Below, in pieces: positions 23,805 to 34,225 of a stretch of DNA of 64,000 bases. The stretch comes from Lachnospiraceae bacterium (lineage in GTDB: Bacteria; Bacillota; Clostridia; Lachnospirales; Lachnospiraceae). Positions within the stretch are counted from its first letter, which is position 1. Every line of letters starts with the position of its first letter. The notes under the pieces are model-generated. The model saw only the letters and a program-made list of their open reading frames with translations. It did not search any database and was not told where the DNA came from. The position numbers were made by a program, and so were the translations under genes. The stretch spans positions 38,891 to 102,890 of the forward strand of contig JAFTGN010000004.1 in assembly GCA_017457865.1 (NCBI GenBank), given 5' to 3'.

Positions 23805-25064
23805 TTAATGAATTTCCACTGTCTGTATGTCTGCTCCCAGACGGATGAGATGTTCGTCAAGGGCTGCGTATCCTCTTTGAATATAAGTACAGTGGCAGAT
23901 TTCTGTCGTACCTTCTGCTGCCAGTGCTGCAATCACAAGTGCAGCGCCGCCCCGCAGATCTCTGGCACATACTTTTGTTCCTGTCAACCTTTGTACTCCT
24001 TGTATGACGGCTTTGTTTCCGTCAATGCAGATATCCGCCCCCATCTTTCTCAACTCCAGAGCCGTTTGAAAACGACCTTCAAATATGGTCTCATGAATGA
24101 CAGATTTCCCCTCTGCACAGGAAAGCAATGCCATCATCTGAGACTGGACATCGGTGGGAAATCCTGGAAAAGGTGCCGTTCGCAAATAAGGAACCGGCCG
24201 CAGCCTGTCTTTGCGCCGCAAATATACTGCCCTTTGGTTGTGCATTACATCACAACCACAGATGGACAACGCAGTCAATACCCCTGTCAGTTGTCCCGGC
24301 AGGACATTTTCTACCATCAGTTCTCCACCACTGGCCGCAGCCGCAATCAGATAAGTAGAAGCCTCAATCCGATCTCCCATGACGGTGTACGCACTTTCCC
24401 GCAACCCCTCTACTCCGGTAATCACCAGTGTACTACTGCCAATCCCCTTGATCCGTGCACCCATTCCCTGCAACATGCGACAAAGATCACCAATTTCCGG
24501 CTCCCTGGCTGCATGATGCAGAATGGTATCTCCTTCTGCCAGCACTGCCGCCATGATCAGATTTTCTGTGGCACCTACCGACGGAAAAGGCAATCGGATC
24601 ACATTGCCATGTAAATGACATGCCGACGCATATAGCCATCCGTTTTCTTCTGTCAGCTCTGCGCCCATTTGCTGCAGACCTGCCACATGGATGTCCACTG
24701 GTCTGCTTCCAATGGAACAGCCTCCCGGCTGTCCCAACTTTGCCTCTCCGCATCTGGCAAGCAAAGGCCCCAACAAAAATACAGAAGAACGCATCTTCCC
24801 TGTCATACAAGACGATAAACTGACTGCCTCTATTGCAGATGCATCGATGACCAGTGAGCTGTCCTGCCATTTGACTTTACAACCCAGCTGTTCCAGAATC
24901 TCTATCATATAAAACACATCCAGAATTTCCGGTACACCATGTAATACCGTGATACCCGGATACAGGATCGAGGCAGCCATCATGGGAAGTATGGCATTTT
25001 TGGAACCATGTGCCCGGATGCTGCCGGATAGTGCTCTGCCCCCTTTGATTCTCAGTATTGACAA
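23805..25064 (-). CDS. murA: UDP-N-acetylglucosamine 1-carboxyvinyltransferase
   Basis: A 419-residue EPSP-synthase-fold enzyme that adds enolpyruvate to UDP-GlcNAc, the first committed step of peptidoglycan synthesis. The active-site loop QPGGCSIGSRPVDIH holds Cys116, matching fosfomycin-sensitive Cys115 of E. coli. GSKNAILPMMAAS near residue 20 carries the essential Lys-Asn pair. Start is TTG, 7 bases after GGGAGG. A short hairpin CCGAAGC / GCTTCGG (25092-25111) separates it from ftsW. Confidence 0.96.
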   Translation of the reverse strand: MSILRIKGGRALSGSIRAHGSKNAILPMMAASILYPGITVLHGVPEILDVFYMIEILEQLGCKVKWQDSSLVIDASAIEAVSLSSCMTGKMRSSVFLLGPLLARCGEAKLGQPGGCSIGSRPVDIHVAGLQQMGAELTEENGWLYASACHLHGNVIRLPFPSVGATENLIMAAVLAEGDTILHHAAREPEIGDLCRMLQGMGARIKGIGSSTLVITGVEGLRESAYTVMGDRIEASTYLIAAAASGGELMVENVLPGQLTGVLTALSICGCDVMHNQRAVYLRRKDRLRPVPYLRTAPFPGFPTDVQSQMMALLSCAEGKSVIHETIFEGRFQTALELRKMGADICIDGNKAVIQGVQRLTGTKVCARDLRGGAALVIAALAAEGTTEICHCTYIQRGYAALDEHLIRLGADIQTVEIH

Positions 25065-25111
25065 AACAATTCCTCCCTCATTTTGTTCATCCCGAAGCGA
25101 GTATGCTTCGG

Positions 25112-26302
25112 TTATGTAGCAGAAGAGGAATTCACCTTTCCGGCAATATTGAGTACAATGCCCATTTCCACCATCAGAAATGTCACAGAAGAACCTCCAT
25201 AACTGATAAAAGGCAGACTAACACCTGTATTGGGCATGGTGTTTGTCACAACTGCCACATTCATCAGTACCTGAATGGCAATGTGCGCCATAATGCCTGC
25301 TGCAATCATAGTGCCTTTAAAATCTTTGGCCTGACTGGAAATCTGCATCAGACGGTATACGAGAAGCAAGAACATGCAGATGACCAGAATGGCACCAATG
25401 AGCCCAAGTTCCTCACAAATAATAGAAAAAATCATATCATTCTGTGCTTCCGGCAGATAGCCAAGAGACTGCAAGCTTTGCCCCAGCCCTCTGCCAAACC
25501 ACCCGCCAGCACCAATGGCATATAATCCCTGCACGGTCTGGAATCCATTGGTACTGGAATATGCCAGCGGATCAAACCATGCATTGATGCGGTTCATCTG
25601 ATACTCATCCAGCACCACTTCCAATATGCCGGTTCGATACAATACTACTACCAGTATGACTCCTACCCCAATGACAATTCCAAAAATGATCTTTCTTCTG
25701 CTGGCAATAAATGCCATAACAAACGCAATGCCCATGAGAATCAATCCAGAGCTCAGATTTGCAGACAATACCGGCAATGCAATGGGAAGCGCTGCCATAA
25801 AAAAGACAAACAACACACGATAATACCGAAGCATACCGTAATAAAAATCTGCCAGCGCTGCCATAGAAATGATCAATGCCAGCTTGGCAAACTCCGCCGG
25901 CTGAAACGAAATCGGCCCAAGAGAAAACCACCGCTTTTGTCCATTGACTTCCTTTCCCAAAAAGAGCACTGCAATCCCAAGTATCACTGCGGCCACATAC
26001 AATACCCTTGCATATTTCAGCCATACATGATAATCAATTCTGGAAACAGCCGCCATCACAAGCAACGCAATGACCAGATAGACCGCCTGTTTGGTGACTG
26101 TATAGTAGGAATTTCCCGCATGGCTGATGGAATCTGCATAACTGGTGGTACTGTAAATCATCAACAGACCAAATGCAGACAAAATACCAATCATAATGAG
26201 CAGACTGTAATCCAGCGTACTATCCCAGTGAAATCGCAATCCCAAACGACGTTTTGGCACAGCTCTTTTTGCTGCAACTGTCTTTCCTGTCTGTTCCGCC
26301 AT
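25112..26302 (-). CDS. ftsW: FtsW/SpoVE-type SEDS peptidoglycan polymerase
   Basis: A 396-residue integral membrane protein with about ten membrane segments, member of the SEDS family of lipid II glycosyltransferases. Signature segments: NGQKRWFSLGPISFQPAEFAKLALI, LGYLPEAQNDMIFSIICEELGLIG and NTMPNTGVSLPFISYGGSS. It would work with the class B PBP encoded upstream in the same cluster. Start follows GGGAGG. murG, often next to ftsW, is absent here. Confidence 0.94.
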   Translation of the reverse strand: MAEQTGKTVAAKRAVPKRRLGLRFHWDSTLDYSLLIMIGILSAFGLLMIYSTTSYADSISHAGNSYYTVTKQAVYLVIALLVMAAVSRIDYHVWLKYARVLYVAAVILGIAVLFLGKEVNGQKRWFSLGPISFQPAEFAKLALIISMAALADFYYGMLRYYRVLFVFFMAALPIALPVLSANLSSGLILMGIAFVMAFIASRRKIIFGIVIGVGVILVVVLYRTGILEVVLDEYQMNRINAWFDPLAYSSTNGFQTVQGLYAIGAGGWFGRGLGQSLQSLGYLPEAQNDMIFSIICEELGLIGAILVICMFLLLVYRLMQISSQAKDFKGTMIAAGIMAHIAIQVLMNVAVVTNTMPNTGVSLPFISYGGSSVTFLMVEMGIVLNIAGKVNSSSAT

Positions 26303-26403
26303 ACAATCCTCCCATTTTCGTTTCAGAAGGCTGGTACCCTGTCTATTACATCATATGCACCAGCTTCCGGTCTGTGTCTATCCATTTCTTAAATCCATCT
26401 GAT

Positions 26404-27786
26404 TTATGCATCCGGAAGTGCCCGGCATAAGTCTTTAAACATTCTGCCTCTCACTTCATAATTGGGAAACATCCCCCAGCTGGCACATGCCGGAGACAAC
26501 AATACCGCCTCTCCCGGTTCCGCATGTGCGGCTGCCACCTTCACCGCTTCTTCCAAACTGTTCACAAAGCGGATATTGGTAAATCCGTGGACTTTGGCAC
26601 AGTCTGCGATTTTCTCTGCTGTGGCGCCTAACAAAATCAGCATCTTAATCTTATCTCCAAAAGTTGCAATCCAATCATCATATTCAGAGCCTTTGTCATA
26701 TCCTCCACCAATCAAAATCGTTGGTGTGCTCATGGCCTTTACGCCCTGGATGGCAGCATCTGTATTGGTGGCTTTGGAATCATTATAGTATTTTACACCC
26801 TTTTTGGTCACGGTATACTCAATACGATGCTCCACTGCGGTAAATTCCCGAATGGTCTTTTTGATGATGTCCATAGGAACCCCCATCTCAACTGCAATGC
26901 CGCATGCCGCCATGATATTTTCATAGTTACACTGTCCTACCAGATGGAATTCATCGGTCCGTCCCATGACTTCCGTCTGTCCCTCATGGCTATAATAAAT
27001 GGTATCATTCTGCATCCAGAACCCTTCTTCTAACGGTCTGACACTGGAAAAATATACTATCTTTTGAGCTGCCTGTTCTCCAAATGCACGGAGACGTTCA
27101 TCCTCATAATTCAGGATCACTGCTTCTTCAGCTGTCTGGTTCTTTGTAATGGACTCCTTTACTTGTGCATAGCAATCCATAGTTTTGTGACGATTCAAAT
27201 GATCCGGAGTGATATTCAAAATGGCGGATACATTTGGATGGAAATCAATAATGGTTTCTAACTGGAAGCTGCTGATTTCTGCTACCGTGATACTATCCTC
27301 TGTGGTCAGCAGTGCACGCTCTGTATAAGGAATGCCAATGTTTCCTACGATAAACGCCTTTTCTCCCACCCAGTTTTCCATGATCTTACCTGTCAATGCA
27401 GTAGTCGTGGTCTTCCCGTTGGTACCAGTAATGGCCGCAATCTTTCCTTTTCCAAAATGATAGGCCAGCTCGATCTCGCTCCAGATGGGAATCCCTGCTT
27501 TCTGTAATATCCCCACAAATGGTACATCCAATGGAATCCCCGGGCTGATGACACAATACTTCACCTGTGCAGTCACCTCTTCTGACAACTCACCCAGTAC
27601 AATCTCATACGGCTGTCCCACACCTGCTGCCTGCCGAATCTCTTCCGGATCACGAGCATCATTGCTGTCATACAGGATGACGGGTTCTCCCACTTGAACC
27701 AACAACTTTAATGCACCAATGCCACTTTTGCCACAACCTGCCACCAGTACTTTCTTTTCCTTTTCACTGTATCCATTGTATTCCAT
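26404..27786 (-). CDS. murD: UDP-N-acetylmuramoyl-L-alanine:D-glutamate ligase
   Basis: A 460-residue cytosolic Mur ligase that adds D-glutamate. AAITGTNGKTTTTALTG is the ATP loop; NITPDHLNRHKTMDCYAQVK and HRIEYTVTKKGVKYYNDSKATNTDA are MurD-specific. The C-terminal domain ends LLSPACASWGMFPNYEVRGRMFKDL. An ATG 15 bases earlier is possible, but MEYNGYSEKE has GGAG at 8 bases and is chosen. It lies between mraY and ftsW. Confidence 0.95.
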   Translation of the reverse strand: MEYNGYSEKEKKVLVAGCGKSGIGALKLLVQVGEPVILYDSNDARDPEEIRQAAGVGQPYEIVLGELSEEVTAQVKYCVISPGIPLDVPFVGILQKAGIPIWSEIELAYHFGKGKIAAITGTNGKTTTTALTGKIMENWVGEKAFIVGNIGIPYTERALLTTEDSITVAEISSFQLETIIDFHPNVSAILNITPDHLNRHKTMDCYAQVKESITKNQTAEEAVILNYEDERLRAFGEQAAQKIVYFSSVRPLEEGFWMQNDTIYYSHEGQTEVMGRTDEFHLVGQCNYENIMAACGIAVEMGVPMDIIKKTIREFTAVEHRIEYTVTKKGVKYYNDSKATNTDAAIQGVKAMSTPTILIGGGYDKGSEYDDWIATFGDKIKMLILLGATAEKIADCAKVHGFTNIRFVNSLEEAVKVAAAHAEPGEAVLLSPACASWGMFPNYEVRGRMFKDLCRALPDA

Positions 27787-27852
27787 GTTTTTGTTCTCCA
27801 TTCATTTCTCTTTTCTACAGGTGTTTTACAGCCTGCACGCCAAAACACATAT

Positions 27853-27889
27853 TGCGGCACAATCCCTCTCTTAAGGATATTATGCCGCA
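27853..27889. other. intergenic hairpin between mraY and murD
   Basis: TGCGGCA pairs with TGCCGCA, with a second pairing of AATCCC-like bases inside. There is no T-run, so it may be an RNA processing or stability hairpin within the operon. Confidence 0.4.
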
Positions 27890-27902
27890 GTCTTACTCCT
27901 TA

Positions 27903-28859
27903 TTACAATGCCATATACGCCACCAGACAAAGAATGGCTGTCATGATTGAGAAAATCGCCACAATCTGGGTCTCGTAAAATCCACTTAATTCAAAGTGGT
28001 GATGAATAGGTGCCATTTTAAAAAAACGCTTTCCCTTAGTGGCTTTAAAATACCCCACCTGAATGATGACGGACAGCACCTCGATCAGATAAATCACACC
28101 GATGATCAAAATAAAAATGGGAAGGCGCATGACAAATGCTGCTGCTGCCACAAATCCGCCAAGTGCCAGAGAACCGGTATCCCCCATAAACACCTTGGCC
28201 GGATGGACATTGAATAACAGAAATCCCATCAGACCTCCCATGACAGCGGTACATAACGGTGCCACCTCATTCTGAGACCCGATTGCTACAATGGCAAAAA
28301 ATGTAGCCACCATGACGGTCACACTGGCACACAGTCCGTCTAATCCATCGCTGAAATTCACACCATTGTCTGTACCAATCATGACAAAAGGACAAAACAG
28401 GGCAAATGCCCAGCCAATGTCAACGGTCTTACCACCTGTAAAAGGAATGATCAACTCTGTCCCAATCTCCGTATGTGTCATGCAATAATAGGTAAAAATG
28501 GCAGCTACGATCAACTGACCTGCCATCTTCTGCAGGGGACTCAGTCCATCTGAACGCTTCATCACAACCTTAATATAATCATCAATAAAACCCACCAGGC
28601 CAAAACCGACTGTCACAAACAAGACCGGTGCCAGACGGGGATATTTTCCGATAAAGCATATGGAGGAAACTACAATGCCAAGCAGAAAGATCACACCGCC
28701 CATGGTAGGCGTGCCGTTTTTCTTTAAATGGCTCTGTGGACCATCTTCTCTTTCTGTCTGTCCAAACTTCAATTTCCGTAAGTATGCAATCAGGGGTTTT
28801 GCCACCAATGCACTGATGGCAAATGCAATGAACAATGCAATAATAGAATCCTGTATCAT
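27903..28859 (-). CDS. mraY: phospho-N-acetylmuramoyl-pentapeptide-transferase
   Basis: A 318-residue membrane enzyme with about ten membrane segments that makes lipid I. The catalytic DDYIK segment, NFSDGLDGL, HPAKVFMGDTGSLALGG and the APIHHHFE loop are all intact. It has a predicted promoter of its own (28928-28956), so the distal half of the dcw cluster can be transcribed separately from mraZ. Confidence 0.97.
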   Translation of the reverse strand: MIQDSIIALFIAFAISALVAKPLIAYLRKLKFGQTEREDGPQSHLKKNGTPTMGGVIFLLGIVVSSICFIGKYPRLAPVLFVTVGFGLVGFIDDYIKVVMKRSDGLSPLQKMAGQLIVAAIFTYYCMTHTEIGTELIIPFTGGKTVDIGWAFALFCPFVMIGTDNGVNFSDGLDGLCASVTVMVATFFAIVAIGSQNEVAPLCTAVMGGLMGFLLFNVHPAKVFMGDTGSLALGGFVAAAAFVMRLPIFILIIGVIYLIEVLSVIIQVGYFKATKGKRFFKMAPIHHHFELSGFYETQIVAIFSIMTAILCLVAYMAL

Positions 28860-28927
28860 AAATAACTCCGTTCTGAACCGTTATCCTGTTCTTTTCTGTG
28901 CGTCGGTCTACCCAGACTGACTTCTAT

Positions 28928-28956
28928 AGTATAATGCTTTTTTTCACAATAATCAA
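28928..28956 (-). promoter_or_regulatory. predicted promoter of mraY and downstream genes
   Basis: Minus-strand TTGATT (28951-28956), 17-bp spacer, TATACT (28928-28933). The -35 is the same as in the predicted mraZ and ftsZ promoters. Confidence 0.6.
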
Positions 28957-29011
28957 TACTGTACTTCTGTTCTTTTCCTTTTTTCTATAGACTTTCTATC
29001 CCATCTGCCTG

Positions 29012-30769
29012 TCATCCGTCTTCTCCTGTTGTTTCTTCCGGCAGTTCTGACCGTTCTATTCCCAGATAGGGGAGTACATTTTCATAAATTTCCTTCACCA
29101 CCGGTGCCGCAATGGTACCCCCATAGTAGACCCCTTCCGGTTCATCAATGGTAATCAGCGTAATGATCTGTGGATCATCTGCCGGTGCAAAACCATAAAA
29201 AGATGCAATGTACTTGCCGGTACCTCTTGGCAGTTTTTCAGAAGTGGCCGTCTTACCGCCAATCCGATAACCTTCGATGGAGCCCTTGATGCCGCCGCCT
29301 TCTGCCACTACCTGTTCCAACACATACCGCATGGTCTCACTGGTCTGCTCGGACAGCACCCGCTCTCCTGACGGAAACGCCAACGCCTTCACCTCATCCT
29401 CTGCCCCATTGTGAATTTCCTTTGCCACATGAGGGGTCACAGTCGTTCCTCCATTGATAATAGAAGAAACAGTAGTCAGCAGCCGCAACGGGGTAATCTG
29501 AAAGGACTGACCAAAGGAACAGGTGGCAAGCTCCACGTCTCCCATATTGGCCGGATTGTGCATAATGGCAGCCGCTTCTCCCGGCAAATCCACACCTGTC
29601 TTTTCCATGAGACGCAGCTGTTTGAAATAACTGTAAAACTTTTCTGTTCCAAGCCGCAGTCCCAACTGGATGAATACCGGATTGCAGGAATTCATAGTTG
29701 CCTGTACAAACGTCTCCGTCCCATGTCCGGCTACCTTGTGACAGCGGATTCTTCTGTCATCTACCACATAAAATCCCGGACAATGAAACGTCTCTCCCAG
29801 CGACACCACTCCTTCCTCTAACGCCGAAGCCGCTGTAATGGTCTTAAAAGTGGAACCCGGCTCATAGGTATCACTGATGATATGATTGCGCCACATCTGA
29901 TTCAACAGATTTTGTTTCTCCTCTGGGGTCAGTTCCCCTTCCGGCTGGACGTTCAATGTAAACGGTGCATTCAGATCAAACTCCGGCACATTGACCATTG
30001 CCAGAATTTCTCCATTCTGGGGATTCATCATCAACACACTGACTCTGTTGGCACCTTTTTGTTCCATGACCTTTTCTGCTGCCTGCTGGGCATACATTTG
30101 CAGATTGGCATCAATGGTCAGATACAGATTGTTACCGGCTACCGGTTCGATTCGATCCTCTGCCACCCCTTCAATTTCAATTCCGGCTGCATCGGTCAGG
30201 GTCAAAATGGTTCCATCTAATCCTTTTAATACCGATTCATAGGTAACTTCCAGACCGATGATCCCCTGATTGTCACTGCCGGTAAAACCCAGAACAGTGG
30301 ATGCCAGCTCACCAAAGGGATAATATCGTTTAAAATCCTCATCTACCTTGACCCCTGCAAAATCCAGACTGCGAATGTGATCACCGGTTTCCTTTGGAAT
30401 ATTGGTCTTGATGATCTCCCTGGCAGAATATTTTTCTACCTTTTTGCGTACCGTCTCTTCCGGCAGATCCAGTTCTTTGCAAAGCATGGCAATGACCCCT
30501 TCCCTGTCCTGTACCTGATTGTAAATCACTGATACGGTACAGACGGTTTCATTGCCTGCCAGAAGGACTCCATTTCTATCGTAAATATTGCCACGGGCTG
30601 CCTTGATCCGCCGCTCTCTCGTATGCAATTCTTCTGCCAGTTCATAATAATGGTCTGACTGCACCAACATCAACAGAACCAGTCTGCCGATCAAAAACAG
30701 TGCTGCCAGACCAATGATACAACAGGTAATGACAATTCCCCGTCTATGATAAGACTTGCTCCAATGCAT
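29012..30769 (-). CDS. class B penicillin-binding protein, SpoVD-like
   Basis: A 585-residue transpeptidase with one N-terminal membrane segment, a PBP dimerisation domain (RGNIYDRNGVLLA) and a transpeptidase domain: catalytic Ser in EPGSTFKT (about residue 306), SCN in MNSCNPVF, and KTA in GGKTATSEK where most family members have KTG. No PASTA domain is present, unlike B. subtilis SpoVD. A role in division or in spore cortex synthesis are both possible. The frame opens 39 bases earlier at TTG, but MHWSKSYHRRG has AGAGGA at 6 bases. Confidence 0.88.
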   Translation of the reverse strand: MHWSKSYHRRGIVITCCIIGLAALFLIGRLVLLMLVQSDHYYELAEELHTRERRIKAARGNIYDRNGVLLAGNETVCTVSVIYNQVQDREGVIAMLCKELDLPEETVRKKVEKYSAREIIKTNIPKETGDHIRSLDFAGVKVDEDFKRYYPFGELASTVLGFTGSDNQGIIGLEVTYESVLKGLDGTILTLTDAAGIEIEGVAEDRIEPVAGNNLYLTIDANLQMYAQQAAEKVMEQKGANRVSVLMMNPQNGEILAMVNVPEFDLNAPFTLNVQPEGELTPEEKQNLLNQMWRNHIISDTYEPGSTFKTITAASALEEGVVSLGETFHCPGFYVVDDRRIRCHKVAGHGTETFVQATMNSCNPVFIQLGLRLGTEKFYSYFKQLRLMEKTGVDLPGEAAAIMHNPANMGDVELATCSFGQSFQITPLRLLTTVSSIINGGTTVTPHVAKEIHNGAEDEVKALAFPSGERVLSEQTSETMRYVLEQVVAEGGGIKGSIEGYRIGGKTATSEKLPRGTGKYIASFYGFAPADDPQIITLITIDEPEGVYYGGTIAAPVVKEIYENVLPYLGIERSELPEETTGEDG

Positions 30770-30848
30770 CCGGTTCCTCTCAAACTTCTTTTTACCAGTG
30801 TATTGCAAAGCCTTTCAAAATATAACTTTTCCAAATTGCCGGGACGGT

Positions 30849-32786
30849 TTATTCCTCCGGATAAATGCCCAGATACGGATACAATTCCTCCCAGATCCAC
30901 TTAGACAGTTCCTGTGCCGGATAACTATCCGCCTGAATCTCTGTCTCCGGCTCATCAATGGTCACATACAGCACCAGTTTCGGTGTTTCGATGGGAGCCG
31001 CTGCGATCAGCGAAACGATATACTTTTCATCACTTCTCGGCAGCTTCTCAGCGGTACCGGTCTTACCGCCTAAGTGATAGCCTTCGATTCGGGCAGACAT
31101 GGCGGTTCCATCCTCTACTACCTGAAACATAATATCCTTAAAATAATCACTGTTCTCCCGGCTGATCGTCTGGCGTACCAACACCGGATCGAAAGTTTCC
31201 GCGATATTCCCCTGACTATCAATGATCTTCTTCACCACATGAGGTCTGTAATAATTGCCTCCGTTGATCAGGGAACAAAACGCTGCCCCCAACTGTATCA
31301 TACTTACATTAAATCCCTGTCCGAAAGAACTGGTGGCAAGCTCTGTCACTTCCAGTTGATCTACAGTAAATAAAAGACCTGCACCGCTGGCCTCTCCTGG
31401 GAGATCAATTCCAGTCTTTTGACCGAAGTTAAAAATTTCCTGATACCGTGCAAACTGTTCTCTGCCCAAAGCCTGTCCAATGGCAACAAACGCCACATTA
31501 CAGGAATTGGCGAATGCACCTGCCACATCGATGTGTCCACATCCGCCCTTTTCATAATTATGACATTTGATCCGGACACCATTGCTCAGGGTCACATCTC
31601 CAAAACAGTCGTATGATGTTTCTGTTTTAGAAACCACATTCTCCTCCAGAGCAGCTGCCAGTGTAAAACACTTGGCAGTAGAACCTGGCTCAAATGTACC
31701 ATTGACAATAAAATTATTCCATATGGTATTCTGTTTTTCACTCTCTGTCATATCCCGAAAAGTCACTTCTCCGGTTTCTTCGTTTGTTTCCTGTATTTGT
31801 GGAAATGTATACGCTGACAAATCTTTCGGATTGTTCAGATCATAATCCGTATCAGAAACCATGGCCTTGACTTCTCCTGTGTTAGGATCCATCGCAAGTA
31901 CATTGATTGCTTTGGCACCGTAGGCTTCCTTCCACTCCTTTACCTTACGGGAAATGATGCTACTGATATTGATATCAATGGTAGAGACAATGGTATATCC
32001 ATCCTCTGCTTCCTTGGTCACACGCTCCAAATCGGAATTCTGATCCAGATACCCATACTTCCTGCCATTGATACCGGTCAGACTGTCATTATACTGTAAC
32101 TCCAACCCATTGATCCCAGTAGAACCATCTGAAGAAGTGAAACCAATAACTTTACTGCCTACATCTCCATATGGATACACCCTCTGGTACTCTGTTTCAA
32201 ACCACACTCCCGTCACTTGAGGCTTGGCTTTTGTCTTTCCCTCCGCATCCACTTCTGCCGGACGACTGTTAAACTCTTGCTTATACGTCTCAAACGCAGT
32301 CATTTCATCATATGTATAGACCAGCTTTCCGCCATAACGCAAATAAGATGCGGTAGGATCTTCCATGACGGCTGCCCGCACCTCTTCCTTATTCAATCCA
32401 AAACATGCCTGCAATGCATCCAGCGTCGGTTCCAGATTGTTCACATCATCATTTTCATTGGCATCATAAACCATTACCTTAGGATCTAAAATCAAAATAT
32501 ATAATGGCTTGCTCTCCGCAATGGGAATCAGGTTGCAGTCCAGGATCTCTCCCCTCTGTGCCTGAATGGTGCTGCTGGAATAATCCATCTGTTCCAGTAC
32601 TTTTTTGGTATCTGTGTCATGATGGGTCACCACCCGGTACAACATCTTCCCAAACAAAATGCAAAGAGCCAGTGCAATCAGCAAAAACAGCCACACCAGC
32701 TTATACCGCATATATTGTTTTGTTTCTTTTGCCTTGGGTTTTCGACTGGGCCTATTCGGCTGGGATTGCTTCGTATTTACGGACAT
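30849..32786 (-). CDS. class B penicillin-binding protein, division transpeptidase (FtsI/PbpB type)
   Basis: A 645-residue bitopic transpeptidase. One membrane segment at about residues 30-50, dimerisation domain (QAQRGEILDCNLIPIA), then the transpeptidase with catalytic Ser in EPGSTAKC (about 369), NSCN and GGKTGTAEK. It is the probable septal crosslinking enzyme with FtsW. The chosen start MSVNTKQSQ overlaps the ftsL end by 35 bases and has GAGG 9 bases upstream. Tandem class B PBP genes after ftsL are common in clostridial dcw clusters. Confidence 0.9.
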   Translation of the reverse strand: MSVNTKQSQPNRPSRKPKAKETKQYMRYKLVWLFLLIALALCILFGKMLYRVVTHHDTDTKKVLEQMDYSSSTIQAQRGEILDCNLIPIAESKPLYILILDPKVMVYDANENDDVNNLEPTLDALQACFGLNKEEVRAAVMEDPTASYLRYGGKLVYTYDEMTAFETYKQEFNSRPAEVDAEGKTKAKPQVTGVWFETEYQRVYPYGDVGSKVIGFTSSDGSTGINGLELQYNDSLTGINGRKYGYLDQNSDLERVTKEAEDGYTIVSTIDINISSIISRKVKEWKEAYGAKAINVLAMDPNTGEVKAMVSDTDYDLNNPKDLSAYTFPQIQETNEETGEVTFRDMTESEKQNTIWNNFIVNGTFEPGSTAKCFTLAAALEENVVSKTETSYDCFGDVTLSNGVRIKCHNYEKGGCGHIDVAGAFANSCNVAFVAIGQALGREQFARYQEIFNFGQKTGIDLPGEASGAGLLFTVDQLEVTELATSSFGQGFNVSMIQLGAAFCSLINGGNYYRPHVVKKIIDSQGNIAETFDPVLVRQTISRENSDYFKDIMFQVVEDGTAMSARIEGYHLGGKTGTAEKLPRSDEKYIVSLIAAAPIETPKLVLYVTIDEPETEIQADSYPAQELSKWIWEELYPYLGIYPEE

Positions 32787-33246
32787 ACTCTCTATCCTCT
32801 TTCTCATAATCTATGATCTGGCCTTCTGCCGGATAAGACATCCCGCGTTCCTCTGTTGCAATTTGATAGATTCGCTCCAAATCAATGGATGCCTCTAACC
32901 TTGCCTGTGTGGCATTGTTATTCTCCCGCAATTCCTCGTACTGCCCCTGTAATGTCTGCACATTCCGGGAATGATGATATAAAGAGGCTTCTCCCCATAC
33001 AAAGATACCAAGCAGAACAAATGCCGCCAGACTGATTGCTGCAAAGCCTGCCAGATATAAACGGCTGAATTCTCTGGTTTTCCTGCGGCCTTCCCGAATC
33101 AGCTGCTTCTCCCGTCTTTCCTCTAACTGTCTGCGCCGTCTCTCATTGGGTCTGCTTTGATCCGGAACCTCCAGTTCCTGACGACGTACGATCGTGCCTC
33201 CCATATAGTAAATGTTGCTGCCTTCTTTTCTATTCTTTTCTTCCAT
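32752..33246 (-). CDS. ftsL: cell division protein FtsL-like
   Basis: A 164-residue bitopic protein: a basic cytosolic N-terminus (ERRRRQLEERREKQLIREGRR), one membrane segment (about residues 65-85, YLAGFAAISLAAFVLLGIF), then a short coiled coil (LQGQYEELRENNNATQARLE). Sequence conservation in FtsL is low, so the call rests on size, topology and its place between rsmH and the PBP gene. The start MEEKNRKEG has GGAGG 5 bases before it; an earlier ATG pair lacks a ribosome site. Confidence 0.75.
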   Translation of the reverse strand: MEEKNRKEGSNIYYMGGTIVRRQELEVPDQSRPNERRRRQLEERREKQLIREGRRKTREFSRLYLAGFAAISLAAFVLLGIFVWGEASLYHHSRNVQTLQGQYEELRENNNATQARLEASIDLERIYQIATEERGMSYPAEGQIIDYEKEDREYVRKYEAIPAE

Positions 33247-33278
33247 AACATCCTCCATTCCCCGGCCCTCTGCTGCCA

Positions 33279-34223
33279 TCATTTATTATCTGCTGCTTCA
33301 AATACTCTCAACTTGGCACTTTTGGCTCTGCTGTTTGCCGCCAGTTCTTCTGCCCCCGGTAAAATCGGTTTCCTGGTGATTACTCTTCCCATGGATTTTT
33401 TTCCACACACACATACCGGAAAAGAAGGTGGACAGATACAGGGATTTTCATTCTCCCGGAACTTATTCTTCACAATCCGATCCTCTAAGGAATGGAATGT
33501 AATGATACAAAATCTGCCGCCCGGATTCAAATGGGCGATCATACCATCAATGGCCTCCTCTAACACACGCAATTCTCCATTTAACTCAATGCGAATGGCC
33601 TGAAAGGTTTTCTTGGAAGGATGTCCTCCTGTCATACGCATCTTCATGGGAATCGCCGCCTTAATGATCTCTGTCAGCTGCCCTGTGGTTTCAATAGGGG
33701 TGATCTGTCTGGCCGCTACGATATGTTTGGCAATATTCTTCGCAAACCGGTCTTCCCCGTAATCCCGGATGATCCGAAACAATTCCTGCTCACTGTATTC
33801 ATTGACAATGTCTCTGGCCGTACGGCTCTGCCTCTGATCCATCCGCATATCAAGCGGCACATCTTCTCTGTAAGTAAACCCCCTCTCGCCATTGTCCAGC
33901 TGATAACTGGACACTCCCAGATCCAGTAAGATTCCATCTACTTTCTCTACGCTGGTTTCTCTGAGTGCCTGTTCATATTCCACATAATTATATCTGTGGA
34001 AACTGACCATACTGCCAAACCGTGCCAGCCGCTTCTTAGAAGCCTCCAGTGCATCTCCATCCTGGTCGATTCCAATATATCGTCCTCCGGCTCCCAGATG
34101 ACTGCACACCCCGTAGGCATGTCCACCGCCTCCCAGTGTACCATCCATATAACAGCCGCCAGGTTTGATCTGCAGTTGTTCGATCACTTCATTTAACAAA
34201 ATAGAGGTATGCTGAAATTCCAT
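33279..34223 (-). CDS. rsmH: 16S rRNA (cytosine1402-N4)-methyltransferase
   Basis: A 314-residue SAM-dependent methyltransferase (MraW) acting on C1402 in the ribosomal P site. [24 protein letters not shown] (SAM-binding motif I), [26 protein letters not shown] and [15 protein letters not shown] are diagnostic. It follows mraZ by two bases and precedes ftsL, standard dcw order. Confidence 0.97.
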   Translation of the reverse strand: MEFQHTSILLNEVIEQLQIKPGGCYMDGTLGGGGHAYGVCSHLGAGGRYIGIDQDGDALEASKKRLARFGSMVSFHRYNYVEYEQALRETSVEKVDGILLDLGVSSYQLDNGERGFTYREDVPLDMRMDQRQSRTARDIVNEYSEQELFRIIRDYGEDRFAKNIAKHIVAARQITPIETTGQLTEIIKAAIPMKMRMTGGHPSKKTFQAIRIELNGELRVLEEAIDGMIAHLNPGGRFCIITFHSLEDRIVKNKFRENENPCICPPSFPVCVCGKKSMGRVITRKPILPGAEELAANSRAKSAKLRVFEAADNK

Positions 34224-34225
34224 CC